From Pseudomaricurvus hydrocarbonicus (GTDB lineage: Bacteria; Pseudomonadota; Gammaproteobacteria; Pseudomonadales; Cellvibrionaceae), in assembly GCF_011602365.1 (NCBI RefSeq), contig NZ_JAAONZ010000011.1:103849-167848 (forward strand): a stretch of DNA of 64,000 bases, read 5' to 3'. Below the pieces are notes generated by a model, which was not told the DNA's origin, made no database searches, and saw only the letters and a program-made list of their open reading frames with translations. Below are positions 1-9,260 of the stretch, piece after piece (position 1 is the first letter of the stretch; each line of letters starts with the position of its first letter). The position numbers and the translations under genes are program-made.

Positions 1-1134
1 TATACACATGTGCGGACCGAAGCCAAATCCGAAAGAAGGTTTCTGACGACGATCAAGGTCGAATTCATCCGGATTCTCAAAAACATCTTCATCGCGATTG
101 GCTGAAGTCACCATGCATTGAATAAATGAACCCTTGGGTATTTTAACGCCATAAAACTCAACATCTTTTGCCACTTCACGCACTTTGAAAGTAGCGATAG
201 GCTCAAAACGAATAGATTCATCAATCATTTTCGGCACTAGTGAACGGTCGTTACGCACTCGGTCCAACAAGCCTGGAATAGTAAACATTAATGTCAGTAC
301 CACACTCAGAGTACGAGTAGTTGTTTCACCGGCTGCTGGCAACAACATGCGACAGAACGTCACTACTTCATGATCATTAAGGGTGCGCCCTTCATGTTCA
401 CAGCGCAGTAAACGGCCGATCAGATCTTCGCCCTCGCTACCTGCTTCACGGCGTGCCACGACAATCTCCATGATTGAATCATAAAGTGCCTTGCCAGCTT
501 CCATACCAGTTTTCATGGCGTCATCGGCTTTACTGGGATCAAGCTGGTTAGCACCAACCATGGCCAGGGACCATGCGGCGTAGCTACGGAATTTTTCTGG
601 ATCATCCTCCGGAAAGCCCATCAGCGCATACATGATACGGATTGGGAAGCTCAGGCCAAACTCCATCAAGTTGGCTTTTTTTTGCGGCACCATAGGTGCC
701 AAATAATGATTGCGAATGATGTCGTCCATCCGATCGCACCATTTATTAACCGTGGCTGGCATAAAGGCAGGTTGCAGCAGTTGGCGTACGCTTTTATGTT
801 CTTCTCCATCCATCGCTAAGACAGTCAGGCCACCGTCAAACGCCTTACCAAAACCTTTGGCAATGAATCCGCTAGTATAGGTACCTGCATCTCGCAATAC
901 CGTCATCACATCCTGATAACGAAACAGCGCAAAGTTCCTGGTGGCGCTTTGGTCAGAGACGTCCGCATTTGTGGGAACCCCAAACTGGCGTATGAAATCC
1001 CCCTCGAAAATTGGTGATTTTTCACGCATTTTTTGGCAAGCCTCATGGATATCAATGCCCGTGCCTTTATACAAGTCTGAAACTGCTGAATAAGCTGTTT
1101 CCAGCTTCATATCTTTAACGTTGGATTCGGACAT
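1..1134 (-). CDS. Cytochrome P450, partial (C-terminus beyond window edge)
   Basis: Reading from the ATG at 1134 leftwards gives 378 residues without a stop, so the gene continues past base 1. The P450 landmarks appear in order: the I-helix oxygen-activation motif AGETT near residue 270, the K-helix ExxR motif (ESIR) near residue 305, and the heme loop FGFGPHMC with the thiolate Cys at residue 377. It is a soluble bacterial class I type enzyme, expected to hydroxylate a hydrophobic substrate using ferredoxin electrons. No ferredoxin lies next to it in the window; one is encoded at 34962-35279. It is divergent from the TetR gene at 1402, the likely local regulator. The substrate cannot be told from sequence. 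Confidence 0.93.
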   Translation of the reverse strand, partial: MSESNVKDMKLETAYSAVSDLYKGTGIDIHEACQKMREKSPIFEGDFIRQFGVPTNADVSDQSATRNFALFRYQDVMTVLRDAGTYTSGFIAKGFGKAFDGGLTVLAMDGEEHKSVRQLLQPAFMPATVNKWCDRMDDIIRNHYLAPMVPQKKANLMEFGLSFPIRIMYALMGFPEDDPEKFRSYAAWSLAMVGANQLDPSKADDAMKTGMEAGKALYDSIMEIVVARREAGSEGEDLIGRLLRCEHEGRTLNDHEVVTFCRMLLPAAGETTTRTLSVVLTLMFTIPGLLDRVRNDRSLVPKMIDESIRFEPIATFKVREVAKDVEFYGVKIPKGSFIQCMVTSANRDEDVFENPDEFDLDRRQKPSFGFGFGPHMCI

Positions 1135-1214
1135 GCTTTTTACCTATACTTTTATATTATGAACTTTGAAAGTTTGAGAACAATCTTTACAGATATCCGG
1201 TCAGTCGCTATCTG

Positions 1215-1272
1215 TTGAACAAATCGTTCAAGTACTAGACTGGACTTTGCTCAGCTCTTGTTCGGACCGAAC
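1215..1272. promoter_or_regulatory. Divergent promoter region with two short palindromes
   Basis: Between the divergent P450 and TetR genes lie TTGAAC-5-GTTCAA (1215-1231) and GTTCGG-1-CCGAAC (1260-1272). Both are perfect inverted repeats of 6 bp arms and are plausible operators for the TetR protein encoded at 1402. The assignment is inference from position and symmetry. Confidence 0.4.
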
Positions 1273-1401
1273 CGACTCCGGAGCTGACTCAAAGTCACTG
1301 AATAGGTCTCAGTGTAAAGAAAGTCCCTGGTTTGTGCTGGTTTAGAGTTTGACCTCCTGTCTAACCACGGGGCTGGTAAGTATTAGCCTAAAACAATAAC
1401 T

Positions 1402-2067
1402 ATGATGAGTTGTATCAGTATGAATAAATCGCGTAACAATGGTAAAGCAGCCACAATCCGCCAAATAATCAAAGCCGCCCGACGAGAGTTTTCCGAACAC
1501 GGGTTGGATAAAACTAACGTGCAAAAAATTGCTGAACGTGCCGGTGTGACCAAACAGCTGGTTTACCACTATTATCAAAGCAAGGAACAACTATTTGCTT
1601 GTGTACTTGATGAATCGTCTGATGATGCCATGACAGCTCTAACAGGATTAGAGCTGGATCATATCCGTCCAACCGAAGCATTACGCTTAATGCTATCCCA
1701 CATGTTTGACCTTTATCAGGACGATCCAGAGTTGGCCTCGCTGGCCACCGAAGGTATTCGTTTTCACGATAGTCACACAACGCCAAGAAACCGTTTTGTG
1801 GACCTGGGGCCAGTCTTAACGAAAAAAATGCGCAGTATTATTGAACGAGGTATAGCCAGTGGCGAATTCACCACCGACCTGAATCCCGACTTGGTATTCA
1901 CAACAGCCTCGCTAATGGTGTCCGGTGCATTCACCAACCGCTACGTTATCGAGACATTAGGCGGGTTAGATACCCGCCAATCCAACAATATGAATATCTG
2001 GCGTAAGCATACTGAAGACATGATACTTGCCGCCATTACCAACAAGGTCAACGTAGATATCGCTTGA
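1402..2067 (+). CDS. TetR family transcriptional regulator
   Basis: A 221-residue protein with an N-terminal TetR helix-turn-helix at about residues 20-65: an IIKAARREFSEHGL start helix, a recognition-helix segment AGVTKQLVYHYYQSKEQLF, then an all-helical ligand-binding domain. Met at 1420 is an alternative start, and neither start has a strong Shine-Dalgarno. It is divergent from the P450 at 1-1134 and convergent with the oxidoreductase gene, overlapping its 3' end by 20 bases. It probably represses the P450 and itself in response to a hydrophobic ligand; that role is inferred from layout. Confidence 0.9.
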   Translation: MMSCISMNKSRNNGKAATIRQIIKAARREFSEHGLDKTNVQKIAERAGVTKQLVYHYYQSKEQLFACVLDESSDDAMTALTGLELDHIRPTEALRLMLSHMFDLYQDDPELASLATEGIRFHDSHTTPRNRFVDLGPVLTKKMRSIIERGIASGEFTTDLNPDLVFTTASLMVSGAFTNRYVIETLGGLDTRQSNNMNIWRKHTEDMILAAITNKVNVDIA

Positions 2068-3625
2068 CCCTACCCGCCGCTATACGCCCTGGCATACCAT
2101 TCACGCCACCGCCAGGGTGTGTTCCAGCCCCTCCCAAAAACAGCCCCGCAACTGGTAAAGTGTCACCGCCTAAACCCGCAGCCGGCCGCATACCCGATGA
2201 CCGAGTAGTGCTGGTATCAATATGCACGACACAACCATTGTGGACATTCAGGCGAGCCTCCCAGTCCCGGGCAACTTCCATTTGACGACCAATTTCAAAA
2301 TCCTTCAGCCCTCCCATGTACTCTGCAGCCCAGTCAATAACCTGTTGTCCCACCTGGTCACGCACATTATCCCAACCTTCATTATGGTCCACAGGCATGG
2401 CAACCGGGTAAAGATAGGCTACATCCTGACCAATGGGAGCCTGCCCTGGGTCTGCCGCAGAAGGCACACACATCCACAAATAAGGCATTTTGGATACTTC
2501 ACCGCGCGCAGCGCATTTAAAGTTATCCAGAACCGCCTCAGTAGTCCCTATTAGCAAAACACACTTACGCAAACTCAAACCATCTGGTCGCATTGATTCA
2601 ATTCGACGATAATTGACCTGGTCATTCAAAGCCAAGTCCACCTTAATGGGGGAACCTCCATGAGCATTTGCAGGAGCCATCGCCACCCGCGTCAGTGTGG
2701 TTCGATCCAGCTCACCTTCAGTGACCATTTCCAATGCCTGTTTGGGGTGAATTGATGCCACCACGGCCTTAACCTGAATAACTCTGCCATCCTTTAAACG
2801 AACAGCTGAAACTTGTCTGTTGCTGGAGACGATTTCTGCAACAGGTGCATTGAGGATAACTTCACCACCCAGCTGCTGAAGCCTGGCAGAAAGCGCATCA
2901 GAAATAGTTTGCATGCCACCAATGGCACGACCAACCCCGTACTTATGCAGAAAGCCCAGTAATGCAAAATAAACACCTGTAGCTTCATTGGTGATTGGGC
3001 CCGCGGCCCCTAACAAACAGCAAAGTGCAGACTGTACTATTGGGTGCTCAAACCGCTCCATGATAGAGGTATAAGCTGGACTACCAATCAACGCCATGAT
3101 CTCTGGTTTGATACGGAAGTTTTTTATCAGTGTTTTCAGTGCGTTGAGCTTCGCTCCAAAATTTAGCTGGGAAGGATCAACCCTCATCATGGGCACAGCC
3201 ATATCGATGAAAGCATAAATAACTTTCATCAGCTTAAGAAACTCATCGGCGTCATGCTGTGAATAGCGAGCGATTTCACGAGCGGTATCTTCTGGGTCGC
3301 GGAAAATCACTAACGAATTACCATCGGGGTGGCAATAAACATAACCTGGACTAAGTTCTTCCTGACGAAAACCAAGACTGTGGAGATCCAGCTCGTCCGG
3401 TACCAGAGGGTGTACTCGCAACGACATTAGATCAAGTGAACATGGGTGGATTGTGTGGTTGGGAGCTTCTTCAATCAAGGGGCCTGAAACACACATACCA
3501 CCTACGCTATCAAGTGCTTCGATAACAACGACCTTCTTGCCGGCTTTCGCCAGATAACAAGCAGCTGTCAATCCATTATGTCCGCCGCCAACGACAGCGA
3601 CATCGTATTCAGAAACTGATGACAT
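2048..3625 (-). CDS. NAD(P)/FAD-dependent oxidoreductase, phytoene desaturase / PYROXD2-like
   Basis: A 525-residue flavoprotein. The N-terminus carries the dinucleotide-binding Rossmann motif VVGGGHNGLTAACYL followed by the Glu that ends the second strand (VVVIEA). The C-terminus has the FAD-binding block GGAGTHPGGGVNGMPG typical of carotenoid-desaturase-like amine oxidases. The family oxidises or isomerises C-C bonds in isoprenoid-like substrates, but this branch is also found outside carotenoid pathways and no other carotenoid genes are near, so the substrate is open. It follows the TetR gene at 3750-4361 on the same strand, with a 125-bp spacer that holds a perfect palindrome. Confidence 0.85.
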   Translation of the reverse strand: MSSVSEYDVAVVGGGHNGLTAACYLAKAGKKVVVIEALDSVGGMCVSGPLIEEAPNHTIHPCSLDLMSLRVHPLVPDELDLHSLGFRQEELSPGYVYCHPDGNSLVIFRDPEDTAREIARYSQHDADEFLKLMKVIYAFIDMAVPMMRVDPSQLNFGAKLNALKTLIKNFRIKPEIMALIGSPAYTSIMERFEHPIVQSALCCLLGAAGPITNEATGVYFALLGFLHKYGVGRAIGGMQTISDALSARLQQLGGEVILNAPVAEIVSSNRQVSAVRLKDGRVIQVKAVVASIHPKQALEMVTEGELDRTTLTRVAMAPANAHGGSPIKVDLALNDQVNYRRIESMRPDGLSLRKCVLLIGTTEAVLDNFKCAARGEVSKMPYLWMCVPSAADPGQAPIGQDVAYLYPVAMPVDHNEGWDNVRDQVGQQVIDWAAEYMGGLKDFEIGRQMEVARDWEARLNVHNGCVVHIDTSTTRSSGMRPAAGLGGDTLPVAGLFLGGAGTHPGGGVNGMPGRIAAGRVKRYLR

Positions 3626-3704
3626 GTTACTGGTCCTGATAATTATTATTAAGATAATGTGAATCAGAATTTAAACACGTTTGGAGAACAGTCGCTGCAG
3701 AGAG

Positions 3705-3723
3705 GTTTTACCTATGGTAAAAC
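3705..3723. promoter_or_regulatory. Palindromic operator candidate upstream of the oxidoreductase
   Basis: GTTTTACC-TAT-GGTAAAAC is a perfect inverted repeat (8-bp arms, 3-bp centre) about 80 bases upstream of the oxidoreductase start and just after the TetR stop. Its size and symmetry fit a TetR-family operator. Binding by the adjacent TetR is inferred. Confidence 0.5.
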
Positions 3724-3749
3724 AGACCATTTATGAACTTTTACAAGAC

Positions 3750-4361
3750 CTAATCTCTGGATTTAACCAGCGCCATTAGCAGTCGGCGGATTCGACTGGG
3801 CAGAGCCTTCCGAGCCTGTTTCGTGGATGGCACCAGCTGCTCGCTCAGGATATAGCGAATCAGCAGCTCACAAACCAGTTCACGGTCAATTTTAATGTTC
3901 GCACGTTCGTCCCATGCATCAAAGACAATAGCCAATTCATTTTGAAATCGAGACACCGAGTCGTGAAAAATACGATGAAGCCATCCGATGGCGTAATCAG
4001 GTGCGACCATTAACAGCTTGCGAGCCTGTCCAACCTGGAGGTAGTTATCCATATAGCGAATCAACGCATCAAAGCGATCATCTGGATCTTTGTAGGGATC
4101 CAGCGCCTCAAACAAAGACTCATGAAAGCGATCGCGCTTATGCCTTGAGAAGGCCTCTAGTAACTCATCCTGTGATGAGAAATAACGATAGAATGTACCG
4201 CGAGAAATACCAGCCTGATTACAGACATCCAAGATCGAGACGCGCTCAACTCCCGACTCCAGAATCACGACCTCGGCAGCTGCCAAAATTGTCTGTATTG
4301 TATGTTCCGAGCGTTTATTACGACGTCTGACAGGTGTAGTGATCAAAGTTGCTCCAGTCAC
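3750..4361 (-). CDS. TetR family transcriptional regulator
   Basis: TetR-type helix-turn-helix at roughly residues 25-65 (SILDVCNQAGISRGTFYRYF), then a helical effector domain ending in basic residues. I place the start at the GTG at 4361 because AGGAG lies about 10 bases upstream; a longer reading from the GTG at 4403 adds 14 residues that do not look like protein. It precedes the FAD oxidoreductase gene on the same strand and probably controls it, with palindromes at 3705-3723 and 4470-4489 as candidate sites. Confidence 0.86.
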   Translation of the reverse strand: MTGATLITTPVRRRNKRSEHTIQTILAAAEVVILESGVERVSILDVCNQAGISRGTFYRYFSSQDELLEAFSRHKRDRFHESLFEALDPYKDPDDRFDALIRYMDNYLQVGQARKLLMVAPDYAIGWLHRIFHDSVSRFQNELAIVFDAWDERANIKIDRELVCELLIRYILSEQLVPSTKQARKALPSRIRRLLMALVKSRD

Positions 4362-4469
4362 CGCAAATTTGCTCCTAAATGATGGCCAAAATTGAATTCC
4401 CACTATACCAGAACCTCAGTTTTCATCAAAAGGTTATGAACAGGTATCATATTATTGTATAAATAAGTA

Positions 4470-4505
4470 CTGTAATTGGACCATTACAGGCGTTTTTATG
4501 ACGCC
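4470..4505. promoter_or_regulatory. Inverted repeat and small hairpin upstream of TetR gene
   Basis: CTGTAAT-6-ATTACAG (4470-4489) sits about 110 bases upstream of the TetR start and could be its autoregulatory operator. It runs directly into GGCGT-7-ACGCC (4489-4505), a short hairpin. The rest of 4404-4698 shows no convincing gene. Confidence 0.35.
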
Positions 4506-4698
4506 TAAATCACCTTTTCTCACACAGCCCAGACACTGATACTTACAGGAATAAGCTTTGTCGCCAATTAATCTGTGCGTCAATGTCTTACAAGCTGCAA
4601 ATTCCGTCAACTCTGAGCTGAATAGCACAAATAACAAAGACCTTGTGTCTGTTTGGATTTTGGAAAGGGTTTTTATTACTTTATCCTCGTATTGAAAT

Positions 4699-4734
4699 AA
4701 AAAAGGCCTCGAAAACCAATAGTTCCCGAGGCCC
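4699..4734 (-). terminator. Rho-independent terminator of TonB receptor 1
   Basis: On the minus strand GGCCTCG pairs with CGAGGCC across a 15-base loop and is followed by a run of six T. It lies 22 bases after the receptor stop codon. Confidence 0.85.
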
Positions 4735-4756
4735 AAAAACTTAAAATTTTAGTTTT

Positions 4757-6982
4757 CTAGAAGTCCATTTGAAGCTTGATACCCACACGACGCTTATAGT
4801 CATACTCAACATTATGAGCTAACAACACCCCGAAATCTGATCCCTGGGTCGAGTACCCAGACTCATAGAACGTATCAAACGCGTTTTTAACAAATAGCTG
4901 CAATGAATACATTCCATCTTTTGACTCCACACCAAGAGCTAAGTCAGCCAAACCATAGGAGTCCTGAATAGTTTTGGGGTCATTATTGGTATTGTATTGA
5001 ACTTCATCTTGCCAATGATATGCCCCCTGTAGGTATGCATTAAATGGCAAGCTCTGCAGGGCAATGTCATAACGAGCAAACAAATTAACGGCAAGGTCTG
5101 GGCTGAACGGCATGTCTTTACCAGACAGATCTTGTTGTCCTCCTACACAGCCTTGTGCAGCAGTTTGGCCAGGGTAACATTCTGCCCCGTCAAATGACTT
5201 AAAGGTAGCATCAATCGTAGCCAAATTTGCACTCAGAAAGAAATTATCCGTGGCCTGAAATGCAAGCTCGATTTCCAAGCCCTGTGTTTCCAAACTACCT
5301 GCGTTAGCCAAATAAAACTGCGGCGGTAGTTGGTTATCACTTAATGAAGCCTGAAAGTCTTCAAACTCGGTATAAAATACGTTGGCATTAAGACGTAACG
5401 CACCATCCATCCACTCGGACTTCAAACCCAGTTCGTAGTTAGTTGGGATTTCAGGCGCAACAATTGGTTCTGCTGAAGTATAACCAGAAGGCAGTGTATT
5501 GGCACCTGGCCCCTTATAACCTCTGGCAACGGAAGCATACACCATACTATCCGGAGTAAAATTATGCTCACCGATGATGCGCCATGAGACTGACTGATCA
5601 TCTACCGTTGTAGATCTTTCTGGGTTTGGGAAACTTGCAGAGCCTACTAGATTGGTAACCGATTGATTCAGGGTAACCTCTTCGTCGTTATACCGTAATC
5701 CAAGTGATAAGCGCGTAATATCACTGATATTCCATGTTGCCTGCCCAAATAGTGCCACGCTTTTACTCTCAACCGCAGAGTCGGCACTAAAACCTGAAGT
5801 GGTACTCAGTCCGGTAACCAAAGGGGTAAAGAGTTGATTTTGAGACCTTTCCAACTTGTTTTTATAAAAATACAATCCAGCAACATAGCTTACCGTTTCT
5901 TGTGACGATGTAGTCCAGCGAAGCTCCTGTGTTATTTGATTAACATCATCATAGGCTGAATTATCAGCAAGCACTGCTACGGGCAGCCCAGTTGCCGTAA
6001 TGTTTGAATAAGTCTGTGTATCTGTAAAAGAGGTAATGGATGTCAATGTGTTTTCACCAATGTCATAATTGACTTCGGCGATATAAACATCAACATCGGC
6101 AGTGTTCGGAGATCCTGTACCGGTCTCATTAATCTTTGTATTTTCTTTACCTGAAGGAATCACTGAAGCAAACGGACCCACAACTTCAATAGCAGGACGA
6201 TAACAACAGCTGTAATCACGCTCATTGTGCCTGTAATTCAGCAATACACTTAATTTATCGGTTGGTTCAAGAAGTAATTTAGCATTTGCCCCCCATTCGT
6301 TTCGATCATTGTAATCACCGGACACATCAGGATTTACATTTTCAACAATACCATCACGCTTGTTTTCGTATAGAGAAATTCGGCCTTTTACAGTATCAGC
6401 CAAACTACCTGATACATAGGCTGAATATTTTTGTTCATTTTCTTCTGCAAAGCTAGCCAAAAATCCATAAGTTAACTCATTTGAAGGCATTGAAGTGACA
6501 ACATTCAACAAACCTGCAGATGCATTTTTTCCAAACAGCATGCCTTGTGGACCACGCAAGACTTCAACACGATCAACGTCACTAAAGTCCAAGAAACTAG
6601 CCACCAAACCACTGGCAACCACGCCATCTATAACCGTACCAACGGATTGTTCAACACCTTTACTAAATGTTGATGTTCCAACGCCACGTATTTGTACAGC
6701 TCTTTCTGAATCGCCACTGCCAGCTTGGACTGTAAAACCTGCGACTGATTTCGACAATTCTGAAACTTCATTTCGGTTTAATGCAGTTAATTGATCACCT
6801 GATACAGCCATTACCGAAATAGGGACATCTTGTAAGCTTTGCTCACGCTTTTGTGCCGTCACGATAATTTCTTCGAGTATAGCTGCTGTTGAATACATCG
6901 GCATAGTCAACGTAACTGCCGCAATGGCAGAAGCTATTGGTTTAACACGGCTTTTTGTTGATCTTGAGATAGGCTGCATCAT
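4757..6982 (-). CDS. TonB-dependent outer-membrane receptor 1
   Basis: About 741 residues with a signal peptide, then the plug domain starting with EEIIVTAQKREQSLQDVP and containing the plug hallmark VEVLRGPQGMLFGKNASAG, then the beta-barrel ending in a C-terminal aromatic (QMDF). It would import a bulky or scarce ligand across the outer membrane using TonB energy. The start is set at the ATG at 6982, six bases after GGAG; a TTG at 6994 lies upstream of that ribosome site. It follows the beta-oxidation-like operon (12984-7302) on the same strand after a 300-base spacer and may import that operon's substrate. It is of the catabolism-associated type with no siderophore hallmark. Confidence 0.93.
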   Translation of the reverse strand: MMQPISRSTKSRVKPIASAIAAVTLTMPMYSTAAILEEIIVTAQKREQSLQDVPISVMAVSGDQLTALNRNEVSELSKSVAGFTVQAGSGDSERAVQIRGVGTSTFSKGVEQSVGTVIDGVVASGLVASFLDFSDVDRVEVLRGPQGMLFGKNASAGLLNVVTSMPSNELTYGFLASFAEENEQKYSAYVSGSLADTVKGRISLYENKRDGIVENVNPDVSGDYNDRNEWGANAKLLLEPTDKLSVLLNYRHNERDYSCCYRPAIEVVGPFASVIPSGKENTKINETGTGSPNTADVDVYIAEVNYDIGENTLTSITSFTDTQTYSNITATGLPVAVLADNSAYDDVNQITQELRWTTSSQETVSYVAGLYFYKNKLERSQNQLFTPLVTGLSTTSGFSADSAVESKSVALFGQATWNISDITRLSLGLRYNDEEVTLNQSVTNLVGSASFPNPERSTTVDDQSVSWRIIGEHNFTPDSMVYASVARGYKGPGANTLPSGYTSAEPIVAPEIPTNYELGLKSEWMDGALRLNANVFYTEFEDFQASLSDNQLPPQFYLANAGSLETQGLEIELAFQATDNFFLSANLATIDATFKSFDGAECYPGQTAAQGCVGGQQDLSGKDMPFSPDLAVNLFARYDIALQSLPFNAYLQGAYHWQDEVQYNTNNDPKTIQDSYGLADLALGVESKDGMYSLQLFVKNAFDTFYESGYSTQGSDFGVLLAHNVEYDYKRRVGIKLQMDF

Positions 6983-7301
6983 TAGGCTCTCCAACTATTA
7001 TTATTTAGGAAATTGAATTTACACTATGATTTATCATTTCGCTTTTAAGTTGTTTTACTCGAGTTAAAATGGAAAATCGTAGTCATTTTAAATTCAACTT
7101 ATAGATGTAAAATTAATGGTTATTTTATAATTACACGCTTAACTTTTAAAAAAGTTAGAAATATTAATCTATCAATATACAAACATGTACAGTATTAATA
7201 ATCCTGAATTAGTACTTATACTGCACATGTCATCTCGAATTTATTTCATTATTTTTCAATAAAAAACTGCCGTTATTTCCAAAAATATCGGTAAATAATC
7301 A
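6983..7301. promoter_or_regulatory. AT-rich spacer with a long inverted repeat (7183-7230)
   Basis: No gene is seen here. A 13-base arm at 7183-7195 (ACATGTACAGTAT) is matched at 12 of 13 positions by its reverse complement at 7218-7230, with a 22-base AT-rich spacer. This lies 200-250 bases upstream of TonB receptor 1 and is a good candidate for a regulator-binding site or a large hairpin in its leader. Confidence 0.5.
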
Positions 7302-8426
7302 TTAAAGTGTTTTAGAAATTATGTGTTTCATAATCTCAGACGTGCCGCCATATATCCTTGCAACTCGCGCATCAACCCAGGCACGACTGACACGATACTC
7401 GCTCATAAAACCATAACCACCATGAAGTTGGACAAATTCATCAAGCAACTTACCCTGCATTTCAGACCCCACCAGCTTAGCCATGGCCGCTTCGTCAGAA
7501 CTTAACTGCCCCGCCATCACTTTCTCCAGGCATGAGTCAACAAACGCACGCAACATGGCCAATTGGGATTTAGCTTCAGCCAATTTGAATTTGGTATTTT
7601 GAAAATCGAATACCGTTTGTCCAAAAATTTGACGCTCTTTTACATAATCTATGGTTTCTTCCATCATGGACTCAATCGACTGCGCAGCACGTATCGCAAT
7701 AATTAGTCGTTCCCAGGCTAGCTGGTGACCGAGATAACCAAAACCCTCACCTTCCTCGCCCAGCCGGTTATTGACAGGCACACGTACTTCATCAAAGAAT
7801 AGTTCTGCCGTGTCCTGCCCTTTAAGACCAATTTTGTCCAGTAATTTGCCTTTCGCAAATCCTGGCCTATCGGTTTCCACACATATTAATGTCAACTTTT
7901 TATCGGATGGGTCCAGCTTACCACCCGTCACAACCAAATCGGCATTACCACCATTTGTTATGAATGTTTTCTGACCAGAAATAATATACTCTTCACCCTC
8001 GCGGCGGAACTGGGTACGCATGGATCGCAAATCGCTGCCGATACTCGGCTCGCTCAAACCGAGAACGCCAATAATTTCGCCAGACACCATGCCTGGAAGC
8101 CATTTCTTTTTCTGCTCCTCACTCCCGTACGCCACAATGTAGTTGGCGACAATTTCCGAATGTGTGGTAAAACCTACCGCGGTGGCATTGACTCTGGCGA
8201 GCTCTTCAATCATGACTGCGGAATGGCCATAATCTCCACCCGGACCACCGTATTCTTCAGAGATACTGCTACAGAGAAGCCCAGCAGATCCGGCTTTAAG
8301 CCAAACTTCTTTTGGAACTATGCCGTTTTTTTCCCATTCATCAAGATATGGGGTGATTTCTCGACTTATGAAGCGACGGGCTTGATCACGAAACATTTCG
8401 TGGTCATCTCGGAAAACTTTTCTCAT
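7302..8426 (-). CDS. Acyl-CoA dehydrogenase
   Basis: A 374-residue FAD enzyme of the acyl-CoA dehydrogenase superfamily, which introduces an alpha-beta double bond in acyl-CoA. Visible landmarks are the signature GLSEPSIGSDLRSM, the substrate/FAD segment SGQKTFITNGGNAD, and the C-terminal IYGGTSEIMK, whose Glu is at the usual catalytic base position. GGAGG lies 5 bases before the ATG. It is the last gene of a five-gene operon, 33 bases after the enoyl-CoA hydratase gene. Confidence 0.93.
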   Translation of the reverse strand: MRKVFRDDHEMFRDQARRFISREITPYLDEWEKNGIVPKEVWLKAGSAGLLCSSISEEYGGPGGDYGHSAVMIEELARVNATAVGFTTHSEIVANYIVAYGSEEQKKKWLPGMVSGEIIGVLGLSEPSIGSDLRSMRTQFRREGEEYIISGQKTFITNGGNADLVVTGGKLDPSDKKLTLICVETDRPGFAKGKLLDKIGLKGQDTAELFFDEVRVPVNNRLGEEGEGFGYLGHQLAWERLIIAIRAAQSIESMMEETIDYVKERQIFGQTVFDFQNTKFKLAEAKSQLAMLRAFVDSCLEKVMAGQLSSDEAAMAKLVGSEMQGKLLDEFVQLHGGYGFMSEYRVSRAWVDARVARIYGGTSEIMKHIISKTL

Positions 8427-8459
8427 AAATCCTCCAATGCTAATTCAGTGATATCTGAC

Positions 8460-9260
8460 TTATTTGTTATTGTAGGCCGGCTTGCGTTTCTGCAGAAAAG
8501 CTGACACCGCCTCTGAGTGATCTTCTGTATGATGTGCTATCGACTGATACGCGGCCGACATTTCCAGCAATGAATCCAGACGCATGTGCTGGCCTTCTCG
8601 CAATAGACGTTTCGTTAAGCGTAAGGAGTGGGCAGGGTTTGAAGCTATTCGCTGAGCAAGATCATATGCGGTTTGTTGCAGCTCAACTTCTGGAACCACT
8701 TCTGTTACCAGCCCCCATTCCAGTGCTTTCTCTGCGTCAATCATGTCACCGGTCAATGCCATGATGCTCGCTTTCGGCATGCCAATAACTCGAGGTAGTA
8801 ACCAGGCACCACCATCTCCAGGAACGATACCCAGCTTAACAAAGCTCTCGGCAAATTTTGCCTTTTGTGACGCAATACGGATATCACACATACACGTAAG
8901 ATCAAGACCAGCTCCAATCGCGTGACCATTGATTGCCGCGATAATTGGCACATCCAGATTGTAAAGAGCCGTGGGAATTCGCTGGATGCCATTGCGATAG
9001 CTCTCACGCAATTCATAGGGACTACCACCAAATATGCCGCTGCGAGAAGCCATATCCTTAATGTTACCCCCAGCACAGAAAGATGCTCCGGCCCCGGTGA
9101 GAATCACAACTTTAACGGAGTAATCCGTTCGTAATTCATTGCTAAGTGCAACAAGTTCTTCAAATTGTTCAGTATCGGTAAGCGCATTCCGAGTATCAGG
9201 ATCGTTCAACGTAACCTTTAGAATTGCGCCGTCACGCTCTTGCATTAGAAATGGACTCAT
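8460..9260 (-). CDS. Enoyl-CoA hydratase/isomerase (crotonase family)
   Basis: A 266-residue crotonase fold. The CoA/oxyanion segments are GASFCAGGNIKDM and AINGHAIGAGLDLTCMCDIR. In the usual catalytic region the sequence reads FAESFVKLGIVPGDGGAWLL, keeping one acidic residue (SFVKLGIVPGDGG), while the Glu found in classic hydratases is not clear, so isomerase or hydratase activity cannot be separated. Its ATG overlaps the stop of the preceding acyl-CoA dehydrogenase gene (ATGA, 9257-9260), indicating translational coupling. Confidence 0.9.
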   Translation of the reverse strand: MSPFLMQERDGAILKVTLNDPDTRNALTDTEQFEELVALSNELRTDYSVKVVILTGAGASFCAGGNIKDMASRSGIFGGSPYELRESYRNGIQRIPTALYNLDVPIIAAINGHAIGAGLDLTCMCDIRIASQKAKFAESFVKLGIVPGDGGAWLLPRVIGMPKASIMALTGDMIDAEKALEWGLVTEVVPEVELQQTAYDLAQRIASNPAHSLRLTKRLLREGQHMRLDSLLEMSAAYQSIAHHTEDHSEAVSAFLQKRKPAYNNK

